From Hymenobacter terricola (lineage in GTDB: Bacteria > Bacteroidota > Bacteroidia > Cytophagales > Hymenobacteraceae), in contig NZ_JAGEMO020000009.1 of the NCBI RefSeq assembly GCF_017921975.2, positions 62,001 through 126,000 on the forward strand: DNA of 64,000 nt, read 5' to 3'. The notes beneath the pieces were generated by a model. The model saw only the letters and a program-made list of their open reading frames with translations. It was not told the DNA's origin and searched no databases. Every line of letters begins with the position of its first letter. Positions within the stretch are counted from its first letter, which is position 1. Positions 1 to 8,515 of this stretch are shown here, piece by piece. The translations under genes were made by a program, and so were the position numbers.

Positions 1-1893
1 GAGGTCCTCCACCAGGGGCGGCGTGGCCGCCACCACCGGGCCATACAGGGCCGTGAAGGCATCAACCAGGCCGGCGCCGGTGTACGGGTCGGCGGCCGAG
101 GTGCCGGGCAGGAGGCGGGCGCTGCCCAACAGGCGGCTATACACCTGGGCGGGCGTGAGGGTAGGCTCGGCGGAGCGTAGCAGCGCGGCTACGGCCGCCG
201 CGTGCGGCGCCGCTGCCGAGGTGCCAAAGAAATTGGCGAAACCATCACCCTCGTAGTCGTAGCCAAAAAACGTCGTGTTCGTGCCGTCGATTGAGGCGAT
301 GTTGGGTTTTTGGCGAATGGCCGGGGTGCTCAGCGCTGCCCCGGTGGGAGAGAACAGAAATGGCAGCGGGCCGCCTTTCGAGGTGAAGCCTTCCTTGACG
401 CGCTGGTTGTAGTACGGCACGGCGGCTACGGACATAGCCTCAGCGACGGTATTGTGGCCAAAGGTGGTGCTGCTGGACGTGTTCCACTCGGCAATAGGGA
501 CCGCGCTGCCGTTGTTCGCATTTATGTACTTGACGCGAGTGGGCATGGCCCCGCCTTTCAACACGACGACCAGGTCGAAAGTGGTGGTGCCGGTGGTCGC
601 CGTCGCGTTGGTAAAGGACATGAATTCAAGGGGCGTCTGGGTGAGCAGGTTGCGCGAGCTGCTCCGGGCCACGGTATCCACAACCCCGGTACTGCTTACC
701 GCAAGTAAATACATGTCGAGGTCCGTCCGCACCCCGTTGGTAGTGTAAAACGGGTCGGACCATTGCAGATAGGGCCGGAATCTGACGCCGTTGCCTATCG
801 TGAGCCGCTGCGTCAGGTCAATGGTCGTGCCCGACACGTCGAAGTTGAGGCAGCGCACGCCGTTGGCGTTAGCCACAAACTGCGGGGCGGCATTCTCGTA
901 GCTGTTGTCGGCATGGTTGCCGGCCGACGAAAAGTAAGCCACTCCTCGGTTGGTTACCACGTCGGTAATGGCCTGGGCAATGACCCCATCCTGAAACATT
1001 GGCTCAGCAAAGTAGAATATATCGTCCACAATCACCTTACAGTTGCCAATGGCCGGGTTGGCCAGGTCGCGGATATATTGGGCAAAGACTCCTTCGCCGC
1101 CATGAGACGTACTGAAAACCTGCGGCGAGCCGGGGGCCAGGTCGTAGATGAGCTGGCACATGCCGCGACCTTCGTCGGTATCAGTGCTATTGCCTTCGTG
1201 CAGCACGCGTACGCCGGTAGCTGGCAGGTCGCCCGAGGCCACGTCCGTCCCGGCTCCTCCTAAAGCATTAAATGAATCACTTACCACCCCAATGGTAACG
1301 CCCACCCCCGTTGCCTGCTTGGGGCGGGTAGCACGGGCGCGGTCAGCTTCTAGTAAGTAGTCGGCCTGGCTCGTTACCAGTCCGCCGTTGCTCTCCGGCT
1401 TCAGCGATGCCAGAATGCCCATCAGGCCGTAGCTGCTCAGCGCATCGGCGGCGGCCAGCTGGCTCACGGGCAGCATCCCTTCCACAAAGTGCAGCTTGGG
1501 GTAAGAGGTTGACACCTCAAAGCCCCGGCTTTGCAGCACGGGTAGCAGGGCATTCACGTCTTTGGCCGTGATGCGCACCAGCACCGTGGGCTGGCCCGCG
1601 TGCAGTCCAAAGCTCAGCTGCGGAAAGCTGACCCGCAGCTCGCTGGCCGTGGCGCTGCCCGCCTGCGCATCGAGGAGCTTTAGCTCGCTGTCGAGGCGCG
1701 AGTTCGCTCTGATAGTGGCTTTGGTTTTAGTTTTGGCCGTTGCCATTGGCTTGTGACGCGCACGCAACGCCTCGGATGTAGGGCGAGGGAGCGTTTGAGC
1801 AGCAGCCTGTTGGCCGAAATTAGCCCAGGCCGTACCGCCCAGCAGCAGGCACAGCCCCAGCCGAGAAAGTGGTAGAAAAAATCTCATTGGCAT
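1..1893 (-). CDS. secreted S8-family (subtilisin-like) serine peptidase, 3' end outside window
   Basis: Extracellular subtilisin-family endopeptidase. 631 codons are visible and no stop is reached before the window edge. Residues 1-22 form a signal peptide (basic start, Leu/Gly core, ending TAWA). The likely catalytic Asp is in GVVSDSFN (about residue 206), an oxyanion-type Asn block reads YFSSAGNHADN, and the nucleophile Ser (about 559) is in FFGTSAAAPHAAAVAALL. The usual HGTHVA block is not evident; its place seems taken by DEGRGM, a variant I have seen in atypical S8 proteins with the following DLAPGS motif. ATG at 1893 was chosen; ATG at 1887 is equally possible. A sorting domain for type IX secretion may lie beyond the edge, but this cannot be seen. 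Confidence 0.85.
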   Translation of the reverse strand, partial: MPMRFFLPLSRLGLCLLLGGTAWANFGQQAAAQTLPRPTSEALRARHKPMATAKTKTKATIRANSRLDSELKLLDAQAGSATASELRVSFPQLSFGLHAGQPTVLVRITAKDVNALLPVLQSRGFEVSTSYPKLHFVEGMLPVSQLAAADALSSYGLMGILASLKPESNGGLVTSQADYLLEADRARATRPKQATGVGVTIGVVSDSFNALGGAGTDVASGDLPATGVRVLHEGNSTDTDEGRGMCQLIYDLAPGSPQVFSTSHGGEGVFAQYIRDLANPAIGNCKVIVDDIFYFAEPMFQDGVIAQAITDVVTNRGVAYFSSAGNHADNSYENAAPQFVANANGVRCLNFDVSGTTIDLTQRLTIGNGVRFRPYLQWSDPFYTTNGVRTDLDMYLLAVSSTGVVDTVARSSSRNLLTQTPLEFMSFTNATATTGTTTFDLVVVLKGGAMPTRVKYINANNGSAVPIAEWNTSSSTTFGHNTVAEAMSVAAVPYYNQRVKEGFTSKGGPLPFLFSPTGAALSTPAIRQKPNIASIDGTNTTFFGYDYEGDGFANFFGTSAAAPHAAAVAALLRSAEPTLTPAQVYSRLLGSARLLPGTSAADPYTGAGLVDAFTALYGPVVAATPPLVEDL

Positions 1894-2057
1894 TTTTTGT
1901 TAAAAAGTTGAGAATGATTTGCAACGACCCAAGGTATGGTGAATCTTTGCGACTCCGCCTGCCCACTTGGAATTAAAGAAGCTGCTGTGCAGCCACGCCC
2001 GTAGCCCGAACCTTTTGGGCGGTCGCGGACTTATGCAGGACAGTGCCGCCCATCCCG

Positions 2058-2065
2058 TACTTTTG
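2058..2065 (+). promoter_or_regulatory. putative -7 box (TACTTTTG)
   Basis: This is an exact match to the Bacteroidota -7 consensus TANNTTTG, 43 bp upstream of the bacilliredoxin start. No convincing -33 TTTG was found at the usual spacing, so the call rests on the single box and its position. Confidence 0.4.
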
Positions 2066-2108
2066 TACCCGCACGCGGCCCGCCGCTTTTTTAATAATAC
2101 TTACGACA

Positions 2109-2531
2109 ATGGCAGTTTATCCCGAATACATGGTGGCGCCCATCCGCCAGGACCTCACCGAAGTTGGTTTCGAGCAGCTGATGACGCCCGAAGAGGTTGA
2201 TTCCGCGTTGGCTTCAAACGAAGGCACCGTGCTGGTGGCCGTGAACTCGGTGTGTGGCTGCGCCGCCGCCAAAGCCCGCCCCGCCCTGAAAATGGCCCTG
2301 GCCAGCGCCGACAAAAAACCCGGCAAACTCGTGACCGTTTTCGCCGGCATGGAAACCGACGCCGTGGCCAAAATGCGCGAGCACCTGCTCCCATACCCTC
2401 CCTCGTCGCCCTGTATCGCCCTGTTCAAAGACGGCGAGCTGGTGCACATGATTGAACGCTACCACATCGAAGGCTCCGACGCCATGCGCATCGTGAACAA
2501 CCTGCAAGGCGCGTTCGAAGAGTATTGCTAG
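2109..2531 (+). CDS. BrxA/BrxB family bacilliredoxin
   Basis: Small cytosolic thiol-disulfide protein of 140 residues, the usual length for the YphP/YqiW (DUF1094) family. Family members remove bacillithiol from, or reduce, oxidised protein thiols. The characteristic CGC active site is at residues 49-51 (SVCGCAAAKARP), followed by the conserved FAGMETDAVAKMR stretch. The start MAVYPEYM matches the family N terminus, so the longer open frame upstream is ignored. The gene is monocistronic, with an extremely long hairpin directly after the stop codon. Whether this host makes bacillithiol or uses another thiol cannot be told from the window. Confidence 0.93.
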   Translation: MAVYPEYMVAPIRQDLTEVGFEQLMTPEEVDSALASNEGTVLVAVNSVCGCAAAKARPALKMALASADKKPGKLVTVFAGMETDAVAKMREHLLPYPPSSPCIALFKDGELVHMIERYHIEGSDAMRIVNNLQGAFEEYC

Positions 2532-2538
2532 GTTTTAT

Positions 2539-2601
2539 AACGGTTAATGGTGAGTGATTAATGGTTAATGACTGACCATTAATTACTCACCATTAACCGT
2601 T
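2539..2601. terminator. 27-bp-stem hairpin between convergent genes
   Basis: Arms 2539-2565 and 2575-2601 pair over 27 bp: the outer 17 bp are perfect and the inner 10 bp include one G-T pair, around a 9-nt loop. The arms are themselves made of repeated TTAATGG-like words. It covers the stop region of the convergent EamA gene and probably ends transcription from both sides, but it lacks a clean T-tract and is far longer than a normal terminator. Confidence 0.7.
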
Positions 2602-3096
2602 GATTTCCGATTCGTAAATGGTCGTTCCGCTAGCGGGGCGACCATTTCTGTTGTTGGTTGCTTCCTTCTTCGCGGCCGGTTTGGTGGTGGCGATGATGCT
2701 GGCCCCGGCGGCCATAAGCGCCGCGCCCAGCACCACCTGCCACGTCAGCTTTTCTTTAAGGAAAACGGCCGCCATCGTAACCGAAAACACCAGCGTGATA
2801 TTCGTGAGTGGCGACACCCGCGAAGCATCGCCAATCGACAGCGCCCGAAACACCAGCAGCGACGAGGTGGCCGTAAGCACGCCCGCCGCTACCAGCACCA
2901 GCCAGGTTTTGCGTTCAATCTTGCCGATTTCGGGCAGCAAATCCTGAAACAGCACCGTGCCCCAGGCCACCACCAAAATCAGTACGGCCTCAATGGCAAA
3001 CACCAGGCTGGGCGGCACCTCTTTGATGGCGGCTTTCGAGAGCGTAACCACCGAAGCGGAGGCCAGGGCAGCCAGCAACGCAAAAACAATCCACAT
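2593..3096 (-). CDS. EamA/DMT-type membrane transporter, single-repeat
   Basis: Integral inner-membrane protein of 167 residues with about five hydrophobic helices and a short polar tail. The stretch FRALSIGDASRVSPLTNITLVFS and the following LKEKLTWQVVLGAALM are typical of one EamA repeat of the drug/metabolite transporter superfamily. Full-length members have two repeats (about 300 residues); half-size members exist and probably work as dimers. The substrate cannot be predicted. The start ATG lies only 2 bp from the left end of the inverted repeat at 3098, so the original promoter may have been replaced or displaced by that insertion. Confidence 0.85.
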   Translation of the reverse strand: MWIVFALLAALASASVVTLSKAAIKEVPPSLVFAIEAVLILVVAWGTVLFQDLLPEIGKIERKTWLVLVAAGVLTATSSLLVFRALSIGDASRVSPLTNITLVFSVTMAAVFLKEKLTWQVVLGAALMAAGASIIATTKPAAKKEATNNRNGRPASGTTIYESEING

Positions 3097-3097
3097 G

Positions 3098-3137
3098 GGA
3101 CCACAGATTTAACGGATTTCAACGGACTGAAACGGAT
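3098..3137. repeat. left inverted repeat of the GxxExxY insertion
   Basis: Begins GGACCACAGATTTAACGG and is made of iterated ACGGA/AACGGATT words. It matches the reverse complement of 3611-3649 over about 39 bp with three mismatches after a perfect first 30 bp. Together the two repeats bound a 552-bp segment holding only the broken GxxExxY gene. Confidence 0.85.
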
Positions 3138-3155
3138 TATTTGGGGTTCCGGCTT

Positions 3156-3561
3156 TCAGTCGCTGTGTAGTTTCTGGGTTTTTACGAAACGTTTAAATTC
3201 CAGGCTGGACGCCCCAAAATTTATTAGGAGCCCAACTGAAATTTTGAATGCTTCGAGGTAATTGATTAGCTGAACATGGTGGCCGGCCAATAGGCCTTCC
3301 ACGGCTTTTATTTCCACTAGCACCTTGTCTTCAACGAAAAAGTCGGCCCTGCGAGAGCCGACTTTTTCGTTGTCGTAATAAATCGGCAAATCGATTTCCC
3401 GCTCGGCGCGCAGTGCTTGCTTAAAAAGCTCAATGGCCAATGCCCGTTGATAAACCACTTCCGGAAACTCTCGCCCCAGCTTGCGGTGCATCGTCATCGC
3501 GCAGCCAATTAATGGCGTGAGTCAGCTGATTGTACTCCTCTAAACCAACCAGCCCAGCCAT
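3156..3561 (-). pseudogene. GxxExxY family protein, frameshifted near its N terminus
   Basis: GxxExxY proteins are about 120-residue members of the PD-(D/E)XK nuclease-like superfamily with no settled function. The intact part (3156-3497, 113 residues) has the signature as LGREFPEVVYQRAL and the nuclease-like core RRADFFVEDKVLVEIKAVEGL. The family N terminus is in another frame: from the ATG at 3561 it reads MAGLVGLEEYNQLTHAI and then needs loss of one base around 3508-3512 to continue IIGCAMTMHRKLG. This is either a real inactivating frameshift or a sequencing error; an internal start at 3497 could still give a shortened protein. It is flanked by inverted repeats. Confidence 0.8.
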
Positions 3562-3610
3562 AAGTAAAGGAAAAGCAACTACTCAACAGAGCGAGCGGAA
3601 CCACAAAAAA

Positions 3611-3649
3611 TCCGTCCCAATCCGTTGAAATCCGTTAAATCTGTGGTCC
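3611..3649. repeat. right inverted repeat of the GxxExxY insertion
   Basis: Mirror copy of 3098-3137, ending TTAAATCTGTGGTCC. Its last base is the last position of the recQ stop codon, so the insertion abuts recQ exactly. Confidence 0.85.
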
Positions 3650-5853
3650 TAGTTGGCTACTTCGCTTAGGAATTTCACGCGCACCAGGCGCAGTTCCTCC
3701 TCTGTGAAATCATCGCCCAGCTCCTGCATGGCCACGGCAATGTTGTCGGTGCTGGCCGACATGAAGTAGTCGTAAATCTCGTCGCGCACTTCTTCTTCCA
3801 CCATTCCCTCCAGGTAATAGTCGATGTTGAGGCGGGTGCCCGAGTAGCAGATGTGCTCGATTTCCTCCATCAATTCGCCCATCGAAATGCCTTTCGAGGA
3901 GGCAATATCCTCCAGCATCATCTTCTTGTCGATTTGCTGGATGATGTAGATTTTGATTTTGGAGCGGTTCACGGCCGACTTCACCACCACGTCCTCGGCG
4001 GTTTCGATGTCGTTGTCCTCCACGTACTTCTTGATGGCGGCCACGAACGGCGCGCCAAACTTCTGGGCCTTGCCCTGGCCCACGCCCGATACGTGCGTGA
4101 GGTCGTGCAGCGAAGTGGGGTAGGTGGTGGCCATCTCCTTTAGGCTCGGGTCCTGAAAGAGGACGTAGGGCGGCAGGTTTTTCTGCTTGGCCACCTGCTT
4201 GCGCAGTTCCTTGAGCTGCGTGAACAGGGCTTCGTCGTGGCCGGCGGCCTGCTGCTCCTCCACTTTCTCCTCGTCGGCCTTTTGCTCTTCGTCGAAGTTA
4301 TGGTCTTTGGTGAGCGTGATGGAATACGGGTTTTCGATGAAATCGAGGCCCTTTTCGGTGATGCGCACGAGGCCCAGGCTGTCGATGTCCTTTTCCAAAA
4401 AGCCATTCAGCAGGCACTGGCGCAGCGCCGAATGCCAGAACTGCGCGTCACCCAGCTCCTTGCCCCGGCCGTACACCGGCAGGGCGTTGTGGGCGTAGCT
4501 TTCGATGTGCGGATTGCTCAACCCCAGCAGCACCTGGCCCACGTGGTTCAGGTTGAAGCGGGCTTCGGTCTGCACCACGGCGCGCAGGGCCAGGCCCACG
4601 GCGGCTTCGCCCTCAAACCGTTCCTTGGGGTGGCGGCAGTTGTCGCAGAAGCCGCAGTCCTTGTCCAGCTGTTCGCCGAAGTAGTGCAGCAGCTGCCGCC
4701 GCCGGCACACCGACGACTCCGCGTAGTTCGTCATCTCGGCCAGCAGCTGGTGGGCGTTGTCGCGCTCGGTCACCGGCTTGTCTTTGCTGAATTTTTCCAG
4801 CTTCAGAATGTCGTCGTAGCTGTAGAACATCAGGCAGTTGCCTTCCAGGCCGTCGCGGCCGCCGCGGCCGGTTTCCTGGTAGTAGCCCTCAATGCTTTTG
4901 GGCGCGTCGTAGTGAATCACGAAGCGCACGTCGGGCTTGTCGATGCCCATGCCGAAGGCAATGGTGGCCACAATCACGTCGCATTCTTCGTTCAGAAACG
5001 CGTCCTGGTTATCGATGCGGACCTGCTGGTCGAGGCCGGCGTGGTAGGGGCGGGCGCGCACATCGTTCACGCGCAGCAGCTCGGCAATTTCCTCCACCTT
5101 CTTGCGGCTCAGGCAGTAAATGATGCCGGCCTTGCCCTTGTGCTGCTTCACGTACTGAATCAGCTGCTTTTTGGTGTTGTGCTTGGCGCGTACCTCGTAG
5201 TAGAGGTTGGTGCGGTTGAAGCTGGTTTTGAACACCGAGGCGTCGTCCATCTGCAGGTTCTTCTGGATATCCAGCTGCACTTTGGGCGTGGCCGTGGCCG
5301 TGAGGGCGATAATCGGCACGTTGCCGCCCAGGTTATCAATGATGCCGCGAATCTTGCGGTATTCGGGCCGGAAATCGTGGCCCCACTCCGAAATGCAGTG
5401 GGCCTCGTCGATGGCCACGAAGCTGATGGTCGACTTCAGCAGGAACTCAATGGTGTCGTCCTTGGTGAGGCTTTCGGGGGCCACGTACAGGAGCCGGACG
5501 TCGCCGTTCATGACGTCCTTTTTCACCCGGTTCATCTCCGTTTTGGTCAGCGTCGAATTATACACCTGGGCATTCACCCCGAAGGCCCCGAGCTGGTCGA
5601 CCTGGTTTTTCATCAGGGCGATGAGGGGCGAAATCACAATGGCCGTGCCCGGAATTACCAGCGCCGGCAGCTGGTAGCACAGGCTTTTGCCCGCGCCGGT
5701 GGGCATGATGACGAAGGTGTTGTGCCCCGTCAGTATATTTTGAATAACAGCTTCTTGGGTGCCCCGAAACTGGCCGTAGCCGAATACTTCTTTAAGGGTA
5801 TGTTTCAAGTCGGCGGTGAGGGCCGGGGCTTCCTGAAGAACAGCGGAGGACAT
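3649..5853 (-). CDS. recQ: ATP-dependent 3'-5' DNA helicase RecQ
   Basis: Superfamily 2 helicase that unwinds forks and recombination intermediates. Visible motifs in order: QxxRGTQ-like motif 0, Walker A MPTGAGKS, Walker B AIDEAHCISEWGHDFRPEY, motif VI QETGRGGRDG, the RecQ zinc-binding cysteines (CRRRQLLHYF then CGFCDNC), an RQC winged-helix region and an HRDC domain (KEMATTYPTSLHDLTHVSGV). At 734 residues it is longer than the 609-residue E. coli protein; the extra length is a C-terminal helical tail. MSSAVLQEA at 5853 is preferred over a start 36 bp upstream. The gene is divergent from the isomerase gene at 6215. Confidence 0.95.
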   Translation of the reverse strand: MSSAVLQEAPALTADLKHTLKEVFGYGQFRGTQEAVIQNILTGHNTFVIMPTGAGKSLCYQLPALVIPGTAIVISPLIALMKNQVDQLGAFGVNAQVYNSTLTKTEMNRVKKDVMNGDVRLLYVAPESLTKDDTIEFLLKSTISFVAIDEAHCISEWGHDFRPEYRKIRGIIDNLGGNVPIIALTATATPKVQLDIQKNLQMDDASVFKTSFNRTNLYYEVRAKHNTKKQLIQYVKQHKGKAGIIYCLSRKKVEEIAELLRVNDVRARPYHAGLDQQVRIDNQDAFLNEECDVIVATIAFGMGIDKPDVRFVIHYDAPKSIEGYYQETGRGGRDGLEGNCLMFYSYDDILKLEKFSKDKPVTERDNAHQLLAEMTNYAESSVCRRRQLLHYFGEQLDKDCGFCDNCRHPKERFEGEAAVGLALRAVVQTEARFNLNHVGQVLLGLSNPHIESYAHNALPVYGRGKELGDAQFWHSALRQCLLNGFLEKDIDSLGLVRITEKGLDFIENPYSITLTKDHNFDEEQKADEEKVEEQQAAGHDEALFTQLKELRKQVAKQKNLPPYVLFQDPSLKEMATTYPTSLHDLTHVSGVGQGKAQKFGAPFVAAIKKYVEDNDIETAEDVVVKSAVNRSKIKIYIIQQIDKKMMLEDIASSKGISMGELMEEIEHICYSGTRLNIDYYLEGMVEEEVRDEIYDYFMSASTDNIAVAMQELGDDFTEEELRLVRVKFLSEVAN

Positions 5854-6214
5854 AGGTTGAAAACTCAGGTGAGATGCGCACAGATGCACGGTTCATAACG
5901 AAGATAAGCAACAGCCAATATTTTCGACGTGAAAATTAGTGATTTTTGTAAATTGTGGAAAACAATTTATTCATATTGGCCGCTGGTCCGGAAGCAGCGG
6001 TCAGCACCGGAACAATTACTCAGTTCGAGGCGGTTGGGCGTGCTGCTTGCCGCCGTTTAGGCACTTTGCAGCGCCTTTTTGAACAGATTTGCAACAGAAA
6101 TGGGCCAATTGGTTCGGTATGCCAATTCTTTTCGGGCCCGCGCCTTGCTTTCAAGGTTCTGCTCTCCGCTTAGCTTCTTTCCCCCAATTTTGCAATATCA
6201 TTCCCCATTTATCC
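5854..6214. other. divergent intergenic region, no gene seen
   Basis: 361 bp between recQ (leftward) and the isomerase gene (rightward). It must hold both promoters. A near-consensus CAATTTTG lies at 6185-6192, 23 bp before the isomerase start, and TATCTTCG lies on the minus strand upstream of recQ. The open frames in it have no coding character. Confidence 0.5.
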
Positions 6215-7225
6215 ATGCCCGTTTCCGCCCCATCCCCCAACGCCCTTACTGCCCCAGCCTCTGTCGATGTGTTGGCCATTGCCCGCCAGGTGCTGCACGA
6301 AGAAGCCGCGGCCCTGCTCGACGTGGCCGGCGCCCTGGCGGCCACTCCAGATTTCGTGAATTGTGTGCAGGCTATCCTGCAGCTCAAGGGCCGCGTGGTG
6401 GTCACGGGCATTGGCAAAAGCGCCCACATCGCGGGCAAAATTGTGGCCACGCTCAACAGCACCGGTACGCCCGCCCTGTTCATGCACGCCGCTGATGCCA
6501 TTCACGGCGACCTGGGCATGATTCAGCCCGAGGATTTTGTGGTGGCCATCAGCAAGAGCGGCGACACGCCCGAAATAAAGGTGCTGGTGCCGCTGCTGCG
6601 CCGCAAAGGCGTGCCGCTGGCCGCACTGGTGAGCAACGCCGACTCCTACCTCGGCCAGCAGGCCACCTACATTCTGCACGCCCCGGTGCAGAAGGAGGCC
6701 TGCCCCAACAACCTGGCCCCCACCACCAGCACCACCGCCGCCCTGGCCCTGGGCGATGCCCTGGCCGTGTGCCTGCTCGAAAGCCGGCAGTTCACCGCCG
6801 CCGATTTTGCCCGCCTGCACCCCGGCGGCACCCTGGGCAAGCGCCTCTACCTGAAAGTGGGCGACCTGAGCCGCCAGAACCAGCGGCCCCAGGTGCTTGA
6901 GGACGCTCCGCTCAAGGAAGTACTGCTCGAAATATCGGGTAAGCGACTGGGAGCCACCGCCGTGCTCGACGCCGCTGGCCAGCTGGCCGGCATCATCACC
7001 GACGGCGACCTGCGCCGCATGCTGGGCAGCTTTTCCGACCTCGAACAGCTCAAGGCGCGCGACATTCTCACGCCGCGCCCGGCCACGATTGACATCGAGG
7101 ACTTTGCCGCCGAAGCACTGGTCCGGATGCAGCAGCGCAACATAACGCAGCTGGTGGTGACGGAAGAAGACCAGTTCGCGGGCTTTATTCACCTGCACGA
7201 TTTGCTGCGCGAGGGCCTCGTGTAA
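6215..7225 (+). CDS. kdsD: KpsF/GutQ-type D-arabinose-5-phosphate isomerase
   Basis: Cytosolic aldose-ketose isomerase interconverting ribulose-5-phosphate and arabinose-5-phosphate, the first step towards Kdo for lipopolysaccharide. The 336 residues hold an SIS domain (GRVVVTGIGKSAHIAGK, then ISKSGDTPE and PTTSTTAALALGDALA) followed by two CBS domains, the second ending near the C terminus (DGDLRRML and VTEEDQFAGFIHLHDLL). The start MPVSAPSPN is chosen because upstream codons do not look like the family. It is followed 46 bp later by manC on the same strand, consistent with an envelope-sugar operon. Confidence 0.93.
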   Translation: MPVSAPSPNALTAPASVDVLAIARQVLHEEAAALLDVAGALAATPDFVNCVQAILQLKGRVVVTGIGKSAHIAGKIVATLNSTGTPALFMHAADAIHGDLGMIQPEDFVVAISKSGDTPEIKVLVPLLRRKGVPLAALVSNADSYLGQQATYILHAPVQKEACPNNLAPTTSTTAALALGDALAVCLLESRQFTAADFARLHPGGTLGKRLYLKVGDLSRQNQRPQVLEDAPLKEVLLEISGKRLGATAVLDAAGQLAGIITDGDLRRMLGSFSDLEQLKARDILTPRPATIDIEDFAAEALVRMQQRNITQLVVTEEDQFAGFIHLHDLLREGLV

Positions 7226-7271
7226 GCTGCCCGCCGTGGCAGCACGGAGATTCTACTTTACCTTTATTGTA

Positions 7272-8354
7272 ATGAACTCCACCTACCTCATCGTAATGGC
7301 CGGCGGTATTGGCAGCCGGTTCTGGCCCTTTAGCCGCACCCACCATCCAAAGCAGTTTCACGACGTGTTGGGCATGGGTCGCTCCATGCTTCAGCTGACC
7401 GTCGACCGGTTTGCCGGGGTGTGTCCGGCCGAAAACGTGTTTGTCGTCACTAACCGCGACTACCGGGCTCTGGTGCAGGAGCACCTGCCCGAACTGCCCG
7501 CTGACCAGATTCTGGGCGAGCCCATCGGGCGCAACACGGCCCCGTGCATCGCCTATGCCAGCTACCGCATTGCCCAGCGCGACCCCAAGGCCACCATTAT
7601 CGTCACGCCCGCCGACCACGCCGTGCTGCGCGAGGAAGAGTTTCGGCACCTCATCAAGACGGCCGTAGCCGCAGCCCGCGCCAACGATGTGCTCATCACC
7701 CTGGGCATCCAGCCCTCGCGGCCCGACACGGGCTACGGCTACATCCAGTACATGGACGAGCAGAGCCTGCCCGGCGGCCAGCTGCACAAAGTCAAGACCT
7801 TCACCGAAAAGCCGAATCTGGAGCTGGCCCGCATGTTTGTGGAAAGCGGCGATTTTCTCTGGAATTCCGGCCTGTTTGTGTGGCGGGCCGATGTGATTTT
7901 GAATGCCTTCCACCAGTACCTGGGCGACATTGCCGAAGTATTCGACGAGGGGGGCGATGTGCTGGGCACGCCGCAGGAAGAGGACTTCATCAGCGCGGCC
8001 TATTCGCGCTGCCGCAACATCAGCATCGATTACGGGGTGATGGAGAAGGCGGATAACGTGTATGTGCTGCCCGCCGATTTCGGCTGGAGCGACGTAGGCA
8101 CCTGGGACTCGCTGCACCGCATTGGCCGGCACGACGAAAACGACAACGTGGTGAGCGGCGACGTGCTGCTCTACGACACCACCGGCTGCGTCATCAAAAC
8201 CCCTTCGGAACGCCTCGTGGTAGTGCAGGGCCTGGAAGACTACATCGTGGCCGAGTACGACAACGTGCTGCTGATTTGCAAGCGCAGCGAAGAGCAGCGC
8301 GTAAAGGAATTCGTGGCCGATGTGAAGGCCAAGAAGGGCAGCGGGTATAACTAG
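7272..8354 (+). CDS. manC: mannose-1-phosphate guanylyltransferase
   Basis: Makes GDP-mannose from mannose-1-phosphate and GTP for surface polysaccharide or glycoprotein sugars. It is a nucleotidyltransferase of 360 residues without the phosphomannose isomerase domain found in bifunctional ManC/AlgA. The N-terminal GGIGSRFWPFSR with PKQF is the nucleotide-binding signature; NTAPCIAYAS, TPADHAV and FTEKPN are further family blocks, and FGWSDVGTWDSL closes the active site. Start MNSTYLIVMAGG at 7272. It lies downstream of kdsD and ends at a strong terminator inside a larger inverted repeat. Confidence 0.93.
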   Translation: MNSTYLIVMAGGIGSRFWPFSRTHHPKQFHDVLGMGRSMLQLTVDRFAGVCPAENVFVVTNRDYRALVQEHLPELPADQILGEPIGRNTAPCIAYASYRIAQRDPKATIIVTPADHAVLREEEFRHLIKTAVAAARANDVLITLGIQPSRPDTGYGYIQYMDEQSLPGGQLHKVKTFTEKPNLELARMFVESGDFLWNSGLFVWRADVILNAFHQYLGDIAEVFDEGGDVLGTPQEEDFISAAYSRCRNISIDYGVMEKADNVYVLPADFGWSDVGTWDSLHRIGRHDENDNVVSGDVLLYDTTGCVIKTPSERLVVVQGLEDYIVAEYDNVLLICKRSEEQRVKEFVADVKAKKGSGYN

Positions 8355-8515
8355 GTCATTTAACAATTAACATTTATCATTCAACAGTCCAGTGTGTTGC
8401 TGTTAATTGAGTGTTTAAAACAAAAAGGCTCTTCCATTGGAAGAGCCTTTTTCGTCTGGCCCGGCTGCCGGTTAGTTAGCAGCATGTCCTGTTAAATGCT
8501 AATTGTTAAATGACC
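8354..8515. repeat. outer inverted repeat bracketing a terminator
   Basis: Arms 8354-8374 (GGTCATTTAACAATTAACAT...) and 8495-8515 are reverse complements with one mismatch in 21. The left arm starts at the last base of the manC stop codon and the right arm covers the rlmB stop, so the two convergent genes end symmetrically in the arms. Confidence 0.75.
8422..8452. terminator. bidirectional intrinsic terminator
   Basis: 14-bp stem AAAAAGGCTCTTCC / GGAAGAGCCTTTTT with a 3-nt loop, with T-runs in both directions. It serves manC and rlmB, which converge here. Confidence 0.9.

Noticed and set aside
2593..3096. EamA gene as a truncated pseudogene
   Set aside because: It has only one of the two repeats of full-size transporters, but the frame is complete and half-size members are known, so truncation need not be assumed.
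4237..5898. Long plus-strand open frame opposite recQ (553 codons)
   Set aside because: It is the antisense shadow of recQ, produced by GC-rich third codon positions; its product is a Val/Ala/Gly-rich sequence without domains.
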